From Pelodera strongyloides (taxonomy: Eukaryota; Nematoda; Chromadorea; Rhabditida; Rhabditidae), in contig JAANDG010000236.1 of NCBI GenBank assembly GCA_036852015.1, positions 143,138 through 207,137 of the forward strand: a DNA stretch of 64,000 nt, in the 5' to 3' direction. The notes beneath the pieces are model-generated. The model saw only the letters and a program-made list of their open reading frames with translations. It was not told where the DNA came from and made no database searches. Positions 12,201 through 24,918 of this stretch are shown here, piece after piece. Positions within the stretch are counted from its first letter, which is position 1. Each line of letters begins with the position of its first letter. The position numbers were made by a program, and so were the translations under genes.

Positions 12201-15200
12201 TGAAACAAATTGTGGTTCATATCTAACCGGCATATTGCTCGTCCAGATCGTCTTGAGTACAGCAAATGAATTGTCCGGGAAGGGTGCTTTCCAGACAGTG
12301 ATGTCCCACTGGGCAATTGTCCCTGAGAGGTGAACAATACTGCACCTCATTTGAGTGGGAGTCGCGATACGTGGTTCCTTAAAATTGATAGGACGAATAA
12401 TTTATTTGTTTTAGGTACTCGATTCTTATGTGCTAAAATCACATATTCGAAAAGCTTCTTCATATTGGCACATTATGTCTTGCATACCACTGGCGCAGGT
12501 GGGTCCCTTTGGTGTACTTCCGTCAGAACAGCAGAGATGGTGAAGTGGATTTAATGAAGGGACGCATGAAAATCCAGATGGGCACTTAGTACTACCAGGA
12601 GGGCAGGCTAGAGGCCGACCTCCGTACTCAAAAGGTTTGGCATTTGCCGGACATTTGATGGTTTCCAAGTCAGCGCAACAGACCGCAACACCAGCATTGG
12701 AGAATTCGCACCTGAAAGTGACAATGAATATATGCTCCATTTTTATGTAAATATGATGGTGCGGCATAATTTTCTCCGAAAGCCTCGTTTAAAAATTAAA
12801 TGAGCATGTAAATTACATAATGCACTTAACATGAAGACACAAACTCACTTGAATCCTCCGGGACACTCGCCAACCTTTGGCTGCATCACGTTGCACTGCA
12901 TCACCATATTGTTGTCGTCTCTACAATTGTTAACCGTACGCAAGCATGGTCGATAAATGAATATACAATTCTAGTGAAACAAATTGCTCATTCAAGGGAT
13001 AAAAACGACAGTACCTGTACGGCCTATCTCCATTCTTGCACCTTCCCGCAACGCTCTCATGGATGGAATTCGCGCCCATGCTACCGAGTTTTCTGTTGAA
13101 GGTATTTTCGTTGGTAGTGCCCATTCCATTGAAGTTTCCGAGCATTCCGGGTTTATGTCCGAATCCTTTGCCAAACTTGTTGTTTTCATTTTCCCATGAG
13201 TTGCCCGTTCCAAAATTGTTGCCTCCGAATGTGTTCACGTTTCCATTCTTCGCCATTCCAGCGTTATACAATCGGCAGCAAATCTTCACATCCGGAATGT
13301 TAGTGTTCTGACACTTGGCGTCCGAGGGGCAACCGTACTCACCAGTCTCGCAAATTTGAACCTGAAGAACAAACACACTACAATAGTGGGTTTTTCAGGG
13401 CATCAAGGGTACAAAACAGGCTCAATGCGTTCTGCTGTTGAGCATGGTCACATTCTAATTTACCTGAGTGTCTGTGAGAAGCACAGGAATATGTCCCTTC
13501 TGGGCGCATCGTGGAATTGGAGCTCTACAGCAACTTCCGTCAGCATAGCCGTGCTGAAATAGAAAATTATATGTAGTTTTGGGATTTAGTTTTACGAAAT
13601 TTTTGATATGTAGCATCTGATAAAACAACTCAAATTAGGCGAGTATTACCTCGAGATTTAGTTCACCTCTTTGGAAATCTTTTTATGAAACAGAGCACAA
13701 AAGTAACTTATAGAAACCGACCATTTTCATGCAAAGGTGCTCATCGGGACAACCATTGATGGCGTTTACGGTGCAAGTCATTCCATTGCTTTCCAAGTCA
13801 GAAGGACAAGGGGATTGACCGAGAAGAGCAGCCAACGAAGACGAACTTCCACCTAACAACACGTTAACTTTATAATCACCAAATGATTGTGTCGCTAACA
13901 TTTTGCTTCGGAAGCTTAGAATTTCTTCAGTAGAACATAATTAGCAAATGAGAAAGATTATTACAGGAAATTCTTCTATATAAAAAGCATTTTTGGCGAC
14001 AGCACCTCTGTTCTTGCTGGAACCTCTAGAACGGCCTCCCTTTTGTGGTCGCTGCTGATTTGTGATTGAATTGGGATTTGAAGATGAAGAACAGCAGAGA
14101 TGGAATCCGGCAATTGTTCCGCTTTCCAAACACACATTTCCGCGCGGACAAGTATCATTCTCGATGTTGCATGCAACAACAGATGTCGAACCTGAAACAC
14201 AGGTTTTTCATTTTTGCCGACTTTTTGAATATCATCAGACTTCGCTTTATCTACATATTACTGCTCTAATCCTGAAGTCACTCAATTAATAAACGAAAAA
14301 CAATAAGTATTTTGAATCTACAATCTCACCAGGAATATTGTACGGATGTCTTCCTTCAGGGCACGAATGGACAGTCTGACAGCAGATCGGAATATTGGAT
14401 GTAGAACGCACACAGGATGACGAAGCAGGGCAACTGCCTCGCACATTTAAGGTGCATGACTGAACAATTCATAGAATGATATATCTTACACCTAGCCTTT
14501 GCAGAGCTATTATTTGTCAATGAATTTTAACTCATATGTATAAATAAATATAAATTGGTACAAACCTTTGGTGCAATATCTCCTGGCTCCACAAATGCAG
14601 TCATTCCCCTTGGACACTGACCAACAGTACTGGCCTGTAGACAGGTGGCACTGCATATCGTTTGCGAAGTGAAACGGTTTGAGGTTCCTCCGCATCCTGA
14701 ACCACAAAATTTTAACTTCCAAAAAAATTGTACGGTTACCCTAATAGAGAGAAAGCAAGGTGTTGATTATTAGGGCAAAATTTGTCGTCTAATCTAAAAT
14801 AGCACCAGTCTTGGAAACATAATTATGTGACTCGAGCAACTAATCAATAAACCGAGCTCAACTAACCGTTGTACAAGAATTGTCTGCAGTTCTGCTGTGC
14901 TGTATCATAGTACCACATGGTTCTTGGAGCAGTTCCAGCACAAACATTTCCGCGAGACATTGAAGCTCCGCATGCTGTTTCTGCAAAAGTAGGCAATTGA
15001 ATCTGTTTTACGTTTATTCACATTAGTAGTATAAACAAACATGGGGTTTGCCTACTTCGCTTATAGAAAACGTTAATCAACCCGGAAATGTTAGTTGTTG
15101 AGCTTGAACTCACTGGTCTCAGGGCAGCAGTAACCTTCTGGGTTGCATGTGTAACCGTCAGGACATCCGACAATCCCGTCACACTTCTGGGCTCTATTGT

Positions 15201-18200
15201 TGGGGTCCAAAAGAGGACCAACTCCTCCACAGGCTACAAAATAATTGAGTCATAAAGTCTGTTATTCAACGCCGCAAAAAATGCCGCAGATAATTAACAT
15301 TTAGAACATAATTAACTCAGCTAACTTACCAGTATCAACAGCATTCAAACAGAAATCTTGGCACTGGTCAAACGAATGGAAGTTGTTTCCGTTGCCATTA
15401 CATCCATAATACTGGAATGGAACGCACTTGCGGGATGACGGATTGAAATAGTACCTGAACAAAATGAATTAGGGCTAATTTGTTTTTGATACTTGGGGGT
15501 ACTGTGGGGCTTAGAATTCCAAGTTAATAGAATCAACAGCAAGGTTTTCCCTATGAATATCTCTACAAGTTTTACTTATGACGACGAACCTTTGCACCGT
15601 CATTTGCTTTCCGAAACATGGTGTTCCAGCAGAAACCATCTCGTTACAAGTAAGTTCTAAATAATGAATTGACAGCATATACAAGCAATATACAAGTCAC
15701 TTCTTGGATAAGAAGAAGTAATACAATGGCAACAGGAATTAAAATTCTCAACCAACCTTGTATGGGACAACAAATCGGGCTTGGTCCAAATGCTGGAGTT
15801 GTGCAAACGTGCTGTCGAGGGCACGTATTCAGAGAAGACATCGAACAGGCAGCGTTCACCGCACCAACACGATAGGCCTGCGATTCAATACTAGTAAAAA
15901 CCAATGTTGTGGTGCGTGGAATATTAACAACAATTCAGCAGATTCCATCTAAGTCACAGGCTGATTAAAAGATGTATCTAATTTCTTTATTGAAGAAAGA
16001 ATACCTGTCCGTTTGCGCATTGTGAATCGACGCAGAATCCCTCGCATTCCTCCAACGAATTGAAATTGTTGGCGTTTCCACCACATTGAGAGTATTGGAA
16101 CGAACTAAATGATTAATTATGTGACTTTTATTACTTACTTGCACTTAATGCGAAAAACCATACAATACAACTGTTACAATGTTGTAAGCCGTTGTAAGAA
16201 TTTCTAAGCCGATGGAAAAGCGATTTACTTACCGACAAGATCCAGTGCTTTGATCGAAATAGTATCTAGAAACGGAATTGCGAGAGTTGGCGCACTTGGT
16301 TCCCGAGTGTTTTTGTTGCGTGCACACCATTTCTAAAGTAAATCTATGAATGAATGCAGGAAACCGCCCCACGCTGATTTATTTTCAGTTAGTTCGTATT
16401 TCATGAAGACTAAGAGTTAGTGGATTGCACATTGAGAGTATAAATTAAACAACCTTTTCTAGGGCAGCAGTACTGAGCTCCAGCAGTGGTGATACATTCA
16501 TATCCATCTTGGCAGGGGTGGTTCTCATTGCAGACCGTAACTCCACCGCCCAGTGGAAGACCGGCGGGACAGACACCTAAAAAGGGCAATTGAATATTGG
16601 TAAAGGTGAAGATTGTCAACACAACATATCAGGATCATTTATTTTGCTCGTAATGAATAGTGCCTAATACCCACCAATTGCTGGACAACACTTATCATCA
16701 CTGCACACATAACCGGAGGGGCAAGGTGATTCAGCCGAACACCGACTGGGCGAAGCAAGTGGAGAATCACCATTGGGACATTGGGCTGAAATAGAAGGAA
16801 CTATTATGAGTAGTATTTTATGATAGGCTCAAAATTTGCTTTGATCTTTGTTATCCGCATTTGTTGCAAATAGTAAGTCAACCAACTATTTCTGGCATCG
16901 CTATCGGCATTGGAGCAGCAGATGAATTTGTTGAACGTTGCTGAGCGAGCACATTGGAAGCCTCGTTGACAAGGGCTGAACAAGATAATATCAGAATACT
17001 TATGAATGAAACTACACCGGAAAAATATGAATAGAGTTGGTGTTGCGTTATGAACACGAACAACTTACTTGGCGTTTTTGGGATTACATTCGACGTGTGA
17101 ACCCGTATTAGGATTGATGAAACCAGCTGCATTGAAGGGACATCCAAAGTCCTTTCCACAACATCTGCAACAGAACATTGAAAGAGACCGACACAAACAA
17201 TTTTGGTTATGACTGAGTTTTGGTTTCATGTACGAGTTGTTAGTTTACATTATTCTTTAATCTCGTTTATCTACCTTGTAGTTGTTCCAGCCACTAGATT
17301 GCATCCAAAACCAACAGGACATGTATCGCTTCCACCCAGAACGCATGAACGAGGTCTTCCTGTCGAGGGCTAGAATGGAACCTTTCTTTAATGAAACCGA
17401 TTTCAAAGAAAACAAAAACAGTTAGTTTCAAATTTGAGGCAACTCCTCGAAATTCTGTGTTTGCCCAGTTGGGGCATTTGACGTGGTCGTTCCAGCAAAC
17501 ACTATGATCGAATGACTTATTTGTTATGTGATGTTTTGAGGGGACGCGAGGATTTTGGACAAACAACAGAGGGAAAAGAAGAAGAGAAAACTTCCTGGAA
17601 ATGAATACCGGATATGGGCAACCGGTTTGCTGGGACACAATTAAAGCGGAAGTAACATTGGATAGTAATGTCGGAATGATAACTTTAATGTTTGGTAGGG
17701 TGGAATGTTAGCTTATGTTCTTTGTTATTTATTGTAAAAGATAAACCAAAGAGCTAATTTGGTCAGCCTTCAATGGTGTCCGAGGAAAGACAATGTCGGT
17801 GAGATACAAACAATCATTTCCTTTCAAAAAGGACAGCGCGTAAACAATTGATCTTCGTGGAATGATTAGAGTGCACGCAAAAAACTGTGTGTACATGATC
17901 GAACAAACATTTGAGAATATACAGAACAAACCAAATTCGGGAATCAAACTAAACACAACCTGGTCAGTCAGATATGTCAAAAAGGGAATAATTTGAAATC
18001 ATTTTTAACTACATGCTATTTTGATAATGTAGCTGATTTGAGGAAAAACACATACGAAAACAGCTCACTTCAATATAAGTAACTTGATCAGTGCTGCACA
18101 TGTTTTGATCTTCAGAAGTAGGTGAAGGGTTTTGACAGCAATATGATGTTCCGGTCCTCTCATACATTCGGCAAACATATCCTGCAATCAAGACATAGTA

Positions 18201-19746
18201 ATGTTGATGCCATCTTACTTGATCATGTGTTCTATCGAAAGAAAATTTATATGAGAGTAGTTTGCCGTAACGAAAATTACAACTCACCGTCAGGACAACT
18301 GGAGATTGAAGGATTGCAAGCGACTGGAGCGGACAGTATGGTCAACGGGATTCCAGACCCGCAAAGATCATCTGAAAATGAAGCCTTTGAGGATACGCTA
18401 GCATACAGCCTGAACCAAATACATGCAAACAAGGCTTCATTAGCGAGGGGCGGCTAACTTTAAATGAAAACAAGCATCCGATTCCCTACACATGCAACAA
18501 ATGATACGTGTTGGCGAACATAATACGGACCTCCTGGAGATCTCTTGTGTAAATAAAATAAAATAAGCATAAGTACCCATGTTACCGCTAATCATATACA
18601 AATGATACGCTTACCCGGAATATCATACCCTGCAAGAAAGCATTATACGTGTACATATTTAATTACATAAGTCATACCACAATCGGGGTGATGTGAGTCA
18701 ACAACTTTTAAGTGGAACTTTTAAGAAAAATCATTCATTTAGGTGGAAATCAGAGAAGTGCAGAGTGTGAATAATCCACCTTTACATTAGTCCAATCTTT
18801 TGGCTAAACGAAGTAGTAGCATATCAAAACTACCTGGCGCTTGGAAGAATGGCTGTGAAAAAGGGTCTGAATGTGGTGCATCCGACATTATAATCGGTTC
18901 GCACTGACCGGATTTGGCATCGAATAACTTGCCAGACACACACTTTCTCCTCGAAAATGCTCTGAAATTGCAAAATTAAACTAATGCTCCTTTAAAGCTG
19001 TACGACGAGTTGTGATTAATGTGGACATTGTTGCTCTTTCCGTGCTTCGTTCTATATGTTTCATTCCCTTAGATAGATATAATCAGAGGTCTCAAGAACC
19101 TAGGTGTATTTATGGCCTTGGCTCGTGGCCAGGAGTTGCAATTTGATCTACCCGTTTCACCGTCTTTTTTCAGACAACAGAATAAACCGTATTTGTCGCC
19201 TGCGTTCAAAAGAAAGGACACAACAAAGAAATTGATCTACAGCTACGGGGGCAGGGGATTAGCGAATCGGGGAAAAGCTTCTGAATAAAAGCAGAAGCCG
19301 ATCAGCTATAACGGAAGTCGCGCTTGAAGTAGACAATTCTAGCTTCATGAACCTAATGAGGCTAGCAATCGGAATGGCTCATTGTCAGTAAAAAAATTAG
19401 AAAATGCGCATTTATTAAAATACACAGCAATCGCAGCAGTACCAAGCCTTAGGTCAGGCATCCAGCCTGGCACACATCTTAATCAACGGCTTACCCTTCT
19501 AGATTACAATACAGATAAGTCTCCGGGTTCTCCGGATCTGCTTTCTTGATGTCACTCGATGGATCGCATTCGAGTTTCGCTCTTGCAATCGAGAAGAAAT
19601 ATAACACGGCGAACAGCTAAAAAGCATGACCTTACATTGTGGTCCAGCTGTCGTAAAGAAAATCATTTTTGTGTATTTAATATGTAAAGTTTTGGTATTA
19701 CGCCACGTACCTGTGCAGTTCCCCGCCAATAGGAGGGGCACAACAT
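9207..19746 (-). CDS. Secreted multi-module Kunitz/lustrin Cys-rich protein
   Basis: A 41-exon chain from ATG 19746 to TAA 9207 sums to 4,722 nt (1,573 aa). First exons are 19711-19746, 19495-19616 and 18834-18961; last are 9663-9762, 9458-9554 and 9207-9325. Residues 12-30 (QLFAVLYFFSIARA) are a signal sequence. About a dozen lustrin-type modules follow (pattern CP-x-GF-x-C ... CC). Kunitz domains lie at about 345-405, 452-510 and 556-612, each with all six cysteines (exons 16005-16332, 15330-15656 and 14566-14980). A Gly/Asn-rich linker fills much of 840-930, another 1151-1190, and a short charged helix 1216-1269. EB-like Cys modules (about 1378-1502) and an acidic tail follow, with no membrane anchor. 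Nematode relatives are cuticle or extracellular-matrix proteins and protease inhibitors (MLT-11-like architecture is one possibility). The matrix role is inferred. Confidence 0.88.
10305..10329. other. Intronic GC hairpin followed by a T-run
   Basis: GGGCTAGGC-GCA-GCCTAGCCC followed by TTTTT is a perfect 9-bp stem with a 3-base loop in an intron of the Kunitz/lustrin gene. It looks like an intrinsic terminator, but in a eukaryotic intron it may be only a chance or slippage palindrome. Confidence 0.4.
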
Positions 19747-19757
19747 TGTGAATTTTT

Positions 19758-19766
19758 CTGAAAATG
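19758..19766 (-). promoter_or_regulatory. Likely trans-splice acceptor of the Kunitz/lustrin gene
   Basis: TTTTTCAG on the minus strand lies 11 bases before the start codon, with no upstream exon that joins in frame. Confidence 0.5.
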
Positions 19767-21590
19767 AGAATTACAATATTTGCAACACTGCTGTGAGAAA
19801 ATGAAAAATACCAAAATTTAGCGAACGTATCTACTACATATTAATGTGATTATTATAAACTGTGTTATTTTTGTAAGCATCATATGAGGCAAAATATGAC
19901 CAATGGGTGGCAGATGCAACGAGTGAAACAGGAGGAAAACGATAATGTTTCCGCGTTTGCGGAAGCCGAAAACACTCAACTGTGTATTGTGAATCGAATG
20001 TCAATAGAGACCAGATCATGGGCCAACTCATGATTTACATAAAGAACCCATCTGCCTAGGGATTAAAAAAGCTATCTATGTTTCAAGGAATGTTTCAAGG
20101 AATGCTTCTATGGAAAGAAATGCAACTGGTTTATATTTCAAAATTACAAACAGTGATCATAAATTAGGCTTCGAAGAAGTGTGCTCGAGAAATACAGAAT
20201 CTATGATGATTTGATTGTGAATTGTAAACATTTAGGTGGGTTTTCTATTTTGACCGGTGAAGCCAATCTATGTGAGGGAGCATGCACGTTTGGAACACCG
20301 AACAAACAAGCGTGGAACAATGGGACGGATACGGACAGTCCGCCACACCGTATACAGGAATATAGAGGGAAGACAGAAAAAGAGAAGCCAACCAACAGTT
20401 AGTTGGATATTTTTGACACATTTTGGAACATCCACTTATTACGTTGTGTTTGCTGAATGCCAAACACGGAATAGAGATAAGACTGCAGATCTGGACTGTA
20501 AGAGACATACATGTGCAGGTGAGCACGCCGACCGCAGCACTAATAAGTAACTGGAGAACAATTGTTAGAATCTACATCCCCATGCCCCAATGCCCAATGT
20601 GATGGCAGTGTGTGCGAGTGACTGAATGTCCCATGCCTTCCCCTCTAATACGTATAAGGGAGCGAGATACCGGATCCGGACAGCCACCGTTCCGCCCTTA
20701 GTTCCGCACGCTGCGCCCTCCACTGCGGTCACAGTGACTCGCTCGAAACAGAGTCCATTTCTTTCCGCGCTCTCACAATTGCTCACTACCTGGCTGATCG
20801 CGGAAAGTTGTTCCGCACACAATGAGTTTGCATCCCGCCCCCCAGCCCGACCGGGCAGTCAAAGTCGTTTGTCTTTGGAATCAGAGGGCAAAAAACACGA
20901 GTGCTCAAAATAGCGGGTTAACCGGGCACCCGGAGGGCATGTGATTCAGAAACAGGAAGAAGATTTATGCAGAAGAAGCTGATATGAAAGCCGACGGACC
21001 CAAACAGTCAATTGTGATACTCGTGGTCGATATGAAGTCACGGTAATAAGGCACTTGAATAAGAAAGAAAGATGAAGTCTCCCATAATCAAATTGCTTTC
21101 ACTGATTCTGAACATTATGAACATGATCAATTCTAAGAATAATTGCATCCTTTTTTGCGCCCTATCCTTGTATAGGATGCTCAAAAAATATACATGCATT
21201 GTGTAATTAAGTACCAATGAGAAGGTTCTAATTTCGCAACAGTTTCAAGAACTTCAATATTTTCCATCGCGGTGTATCCCATTATTGCTGCTTGTCCATG
21301 TGAAACTGCTGGTAAGGGCAACGAAAGGCTTCTCATATATTGATGGCAAATCGGGATACTGCATTGTGAATGTTAGCAGAAGCTGAACTAGAACATGTGT
21401 TCGCGTTTTACGGAAGATTCCCCGATGCCCCAAGGGCTTTGATCGTAGATCGCTTGTTCACAAGCATCCCGTCAGAGCTCCCTTCCTATTTGTCCTCATC
21501 ATCGAAGAAAGAAATAATGTTTCCGAAAAGCGAGCTCTTCCTTTTTTATGTCGGTCCTCTGGAAACAAGGATCATTAAAGGGACGGGGTC
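19767..21590. other. Upstream region with a GC-richer block
   Basis: No exon chain. The block 20,570-20,940 is clearly richer in GC than its surroundings and lies 0.8-1.2 kb upstream of the Kunitz/lustrin start, so it may hold promoter sequence. Open frames cross it on both strands but lack splice support. Confidence 0.3.
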
Positions 21591-21594
21591 AAAG

Positions 21595-21763
21595 CAAATC
21601 ACCCTTTGTTTTATCTCTTAGTTTGATATACAAAGGTAACTTTGTAAAAAAAACATATAAATAAGCTTTTTCCTAGGAAGGAGTTCAGATGGTAATTTCT
21701 ACGTTCTTTTTATAAGTTTACCTTTGTACAATCAAACTAAGAGATAACATTAAGGGTGATTTC
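21595..21763. mobile_element. Short inverted-repeat element (MITE-like)
   Basis: AAATCACCCTT at the left end is mirrored by AAGGGTGATTT at the right, and 21611-21640 pairs with 21718-21747 (TTATCTCTTAGTTTGAT / ATCAAACTAAGAGATAA). About 160 bp, non-coding. Confidence 0.65.
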
Positions 21764-21764
21764 T

Positions 21765-22245
21765 ATTGACTCCATCCGTGAAAGGGGGAGGCCCACGAGA
21801 AAAATGTGTTCCTCAATTTACTTGCACAGAATGTCCGGAATCTCAGAAAAATTACTGCTAAAACTGCATCTCTTTGCATCTAAAACTCGCAGATACATTC
21901 TATGCTAAGCAGTTCCGCCAGGCACCGTAGTCTGAAAGAATTTTTGCTCTTTTATGGCAGTACATATTGAAAATGCTTTCTTATAATGGTAGTAATGTTC
22001 TTCATTCATTTAACATTTATTATGTAGAGAAAGATTGCTAACGGGATAAACTATAAAAAGATATTTTAATCTTCCTGACTACGGTGCCCGGCCGAACTGT
22101 TTAGCATAGAATATCTCTGCGAGTTCACGATGCAAATATATGCGGTTTTTACAGAAATATTTCGGAGATTCCGGACATTCTGTGCAAGTAAATTGAGGAA
22201 CACTTTTTTCTCGTGGGCCTCTCCATTTAAGGGTCAATACTCCTT
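21765..22245. mobile_element. 480-bp inverted-repeat element with long arms
   Basis: Arms of about 150-165 bases (21765-21930 and 22079-22245) are inverted copies with scattered differences. Matching pieces include GGCCCACGAGAAAAA, CAATTTACTTGCACAGAATG and ATTCTATGCTAA. The unique centre is about 150 bp. No transposase. It adjoins the preceding element, so one may have inserted next to the other. Confidence 0.65.
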
Positions 22246-22736
22246 TTGTTCTTGTACGCACGTTTGGCTAGTTACGCCTAGCGAATTAGTAACGGATGTT
22301 ATACGCTGCACAAGGTGTATTGACGAATGGATTAATTTCATTTCACATCTACCTCAATGATACCAAAATTAACAAGATAAAAAATACAAAAGGTCTACTG
22401 TGCATTAGCGCAAATATGTAAAAGAAAAAGTGAACATGTTTAATTGGTCAATTGTAAAGTCATAGTTTACATGGTTAACAACGAAGAGCTCATCTTATTG
22501 TTCACTATGCGACTGCTTTCCTGAGTGAGTATTTTAGCGTGTTACGGTGCCTTTTCATATTTAACCATTTTTAAGTTTTCCGAATGAGAAATTCATTTTG
22601 CATCGACGTATGCTTGCTTTTATCAATCTAATTATAGTGACGTACTCTCAAGCGCTCGATGACAATTTCTCAAACAGCCTACATTGTTGTGCACATCTAT
22701 TTCCAGATGCAGGCCACCATTTGATTTTGTTTTTGT

Positions 22737-23148
22737 TCACTGATTGTTGATTCCTCTCATACTTTGGTTGTGCAATCCTGAAATTCCTCGTTTGCTTCTG
22801 TTTTTTGCCTTGTCCCCTTCTCTGGCCGTCGCTTTCCCTTCAGGGGTTTTTGGTGACTGTGCTCTGCGTAAGGTGTCAACAGGCCTTCGGCGCCAGTGCA
22901 AGTCTACGAGCGCTGTAAACCACAACAAACAATTCCTGTATCGGGAAACGCACAACGTGTGTGGTCCTAGAAGAATTCCGACTGATACATCAACGCAATT
23001 TTGTGAACGTAGTATGATCGCTTCCAATCAGATAAAGCACAGGGCTACCGTATCTTTTATATACAGATTGCTAGATGTTTTACGCTGCAAGAATGGTTCC
23101 TACAGCTGTTTCAAAGCTTATTTGGTTCGCAGATTTTATGAGCTGTAA
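22737..23148. other. Open frames on both strands, coding status unclear
   Basis: The plus strand is open for 134 codons (22744-23148) with a hydrophobic N-terminus. The minus strand is open across 22737-23027, following an acceptor-like TTTACAG near 22918, and encodes a basic tail (SPKTPEGKATAREGDKAKNR) ending in a stop. The minus version has the more protein-like composition and could be a terminal exon. No family recognised and no partner exons found. Confidence 0.25.
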
Positions 23149-23194
23149 ACGTTTTTAGACGTCCGGTCATGCCTTTTGCATAGTCATGCCCTGG

Positions 23195-23240
23195 TTACCT
23201 GCCTTGATACGTTATTTTGTATTGCCTTGATACGTTATAC
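23195..23240. repeat. Two copies of a short direct repeat
   Basis: TGCCTTGATACGTTAT occurs twice within 45 bases. Probably a slippage product. Confidence 0.5.
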
Positions 23241-23249
23241 CGAGTGATA

Positions 23250-24900
23250 AAAAAGTGCATAGTCACGATCTTGAAGCTCATCCTTCCAATTCGAATTGGA
23301 ACTAGGCTATGGTTAACATGACATTCTAAAAAAATTAGTTTATTTAATGAGACAAAACACAGTCAGTTTTCACGGAGTTAAAACCGGAACATGAATCATA
23401 TGTTTGTCCGTACTTTGGTGGACACAACTCACGGAATGGAGGAAAGGGCAGACAGAAAGATAGAGAAAGAAGAGGGAGGAAGATAGAGAGAGAGCAGACG
23501 TCAGGTTCCGCAAGCGGAAGGTCTGATTCATGCTTGCTGTATAAACATAACAAACTCATGCGGACAAGTCTTCATCGGCGACCTTCCGAGAAAGAATATC
23601 CGACAAGACTTCCCCCAAATGAGCGGAAGCGTATGCTGAATCACTCATTAAACACTCGAAGAAGAAAGACGATCTTGAATAGTCAGTTTAGTGATTTAGG
23701 CATTTTTCATTGGCTGCTTCTACAAAATGTACCAACTGCACGCATATATGAACTGTGTGTGTTAATTTCGACAATGTGTACAATATAGGAAACTGCTGGA
23801 CCCTTATGCCTGCAGAAGGCGAAGTAATCTATTTAACTAGAAGCTAGCTTAGGTAGTAGCCAATTTAATGGCCTCTTGTTAATTGTATTGTCTTAATATT
23901 TTCCTCACGCGTCTGCTCAAAAAACGTTCTATTTCAATTTCACTCCGAGCTGTATAGAGAATTCAAATGAAATAATAATAATATAAACATATTTATTAAC
24001 GATACTGATACACTATTATGATATATCTGATATATGTTATATAATAACTTTGCATAAAATATAAACGAAAAAGAACAAAAAAACTGTTTGTATAGCACTC
24101 ATCAAAGGAAGCGAATGGCAAGTAACAACATGATGAGCACGAGGGATATAAGTAAGGGAGAGAGGCTCAGATAAACACAATTGGTGAGAGGAAAATCTGA
24201 ATTTTGAATAGAAAAACTGAACTTGAAGTGGCAGTGAACCCTGTAAATGAAACATAGAAGTTGACATCACTTTAGGATTACGGAAACAAAATGGCGAACT
24301 GAAAGCGCTATGAAGAGCACCACAATTTAATAAAGAGAATTTCACTTCCTTATTATAACGATCACGAATTTCCTGAACTCATAATGTGGTATAATATCTA
24401 ATAAATAAAGCAAGGGGAGTTTATGAACATCGAGGGAAGGCAATCGCGTTTTCTAGGCAGCGAAATTGAACACTATATTATGGCTCGGCACAAAAATAAA
24501 CTAAATGTATACATGATAACATAACAACAGTCAACTAAATTTCGCCAACTATAAATAAAGATTCGAACAATAAAGTTGTTTCAAAAAACTAAAGCTTGAG
24601 TGTTGTACGAAACAAGTTTGCAAGTTTGAATGTTGTTCGAAACCCGGCTAGAACAAAGTTTAACTGAACAGGGAAATGTATATTGACGGTAGAATTGAGA
24701 ATTGCACATCTCGACAAAATATTCCCTAAACGTGCACGACAATTGTCAATACAACGTGCTACAGCAACTACGACATACATCTTGAAATTGAAATCGCTAT
24801 ATTAAGAAAAGAGGCAAATTGCTATGTAGTGCGCACGGCAAACAAGAAATACATAAAACAAATGGTGCAGAACACTATAAGTGAAACATTATCACAGAGT
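23250..24900. other. Intergenic, no supported feature
   Basis: AT-rich, no exon chain seen. The right end probably contains the 3' UTR of the TBC1D13-like gene. Confidence 0.45.
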
Positions 24901-24918
24901 CATTCACTGTTTGGCCTT

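Noticed and set aside
14566..14696. Apparent frameshift in the third Kunitz domain
   Set aside because: It came from a miscounted stretch. The full exon reads CGGTSNRFTSQTICSATC in one frame with correct Kunitz spacing.
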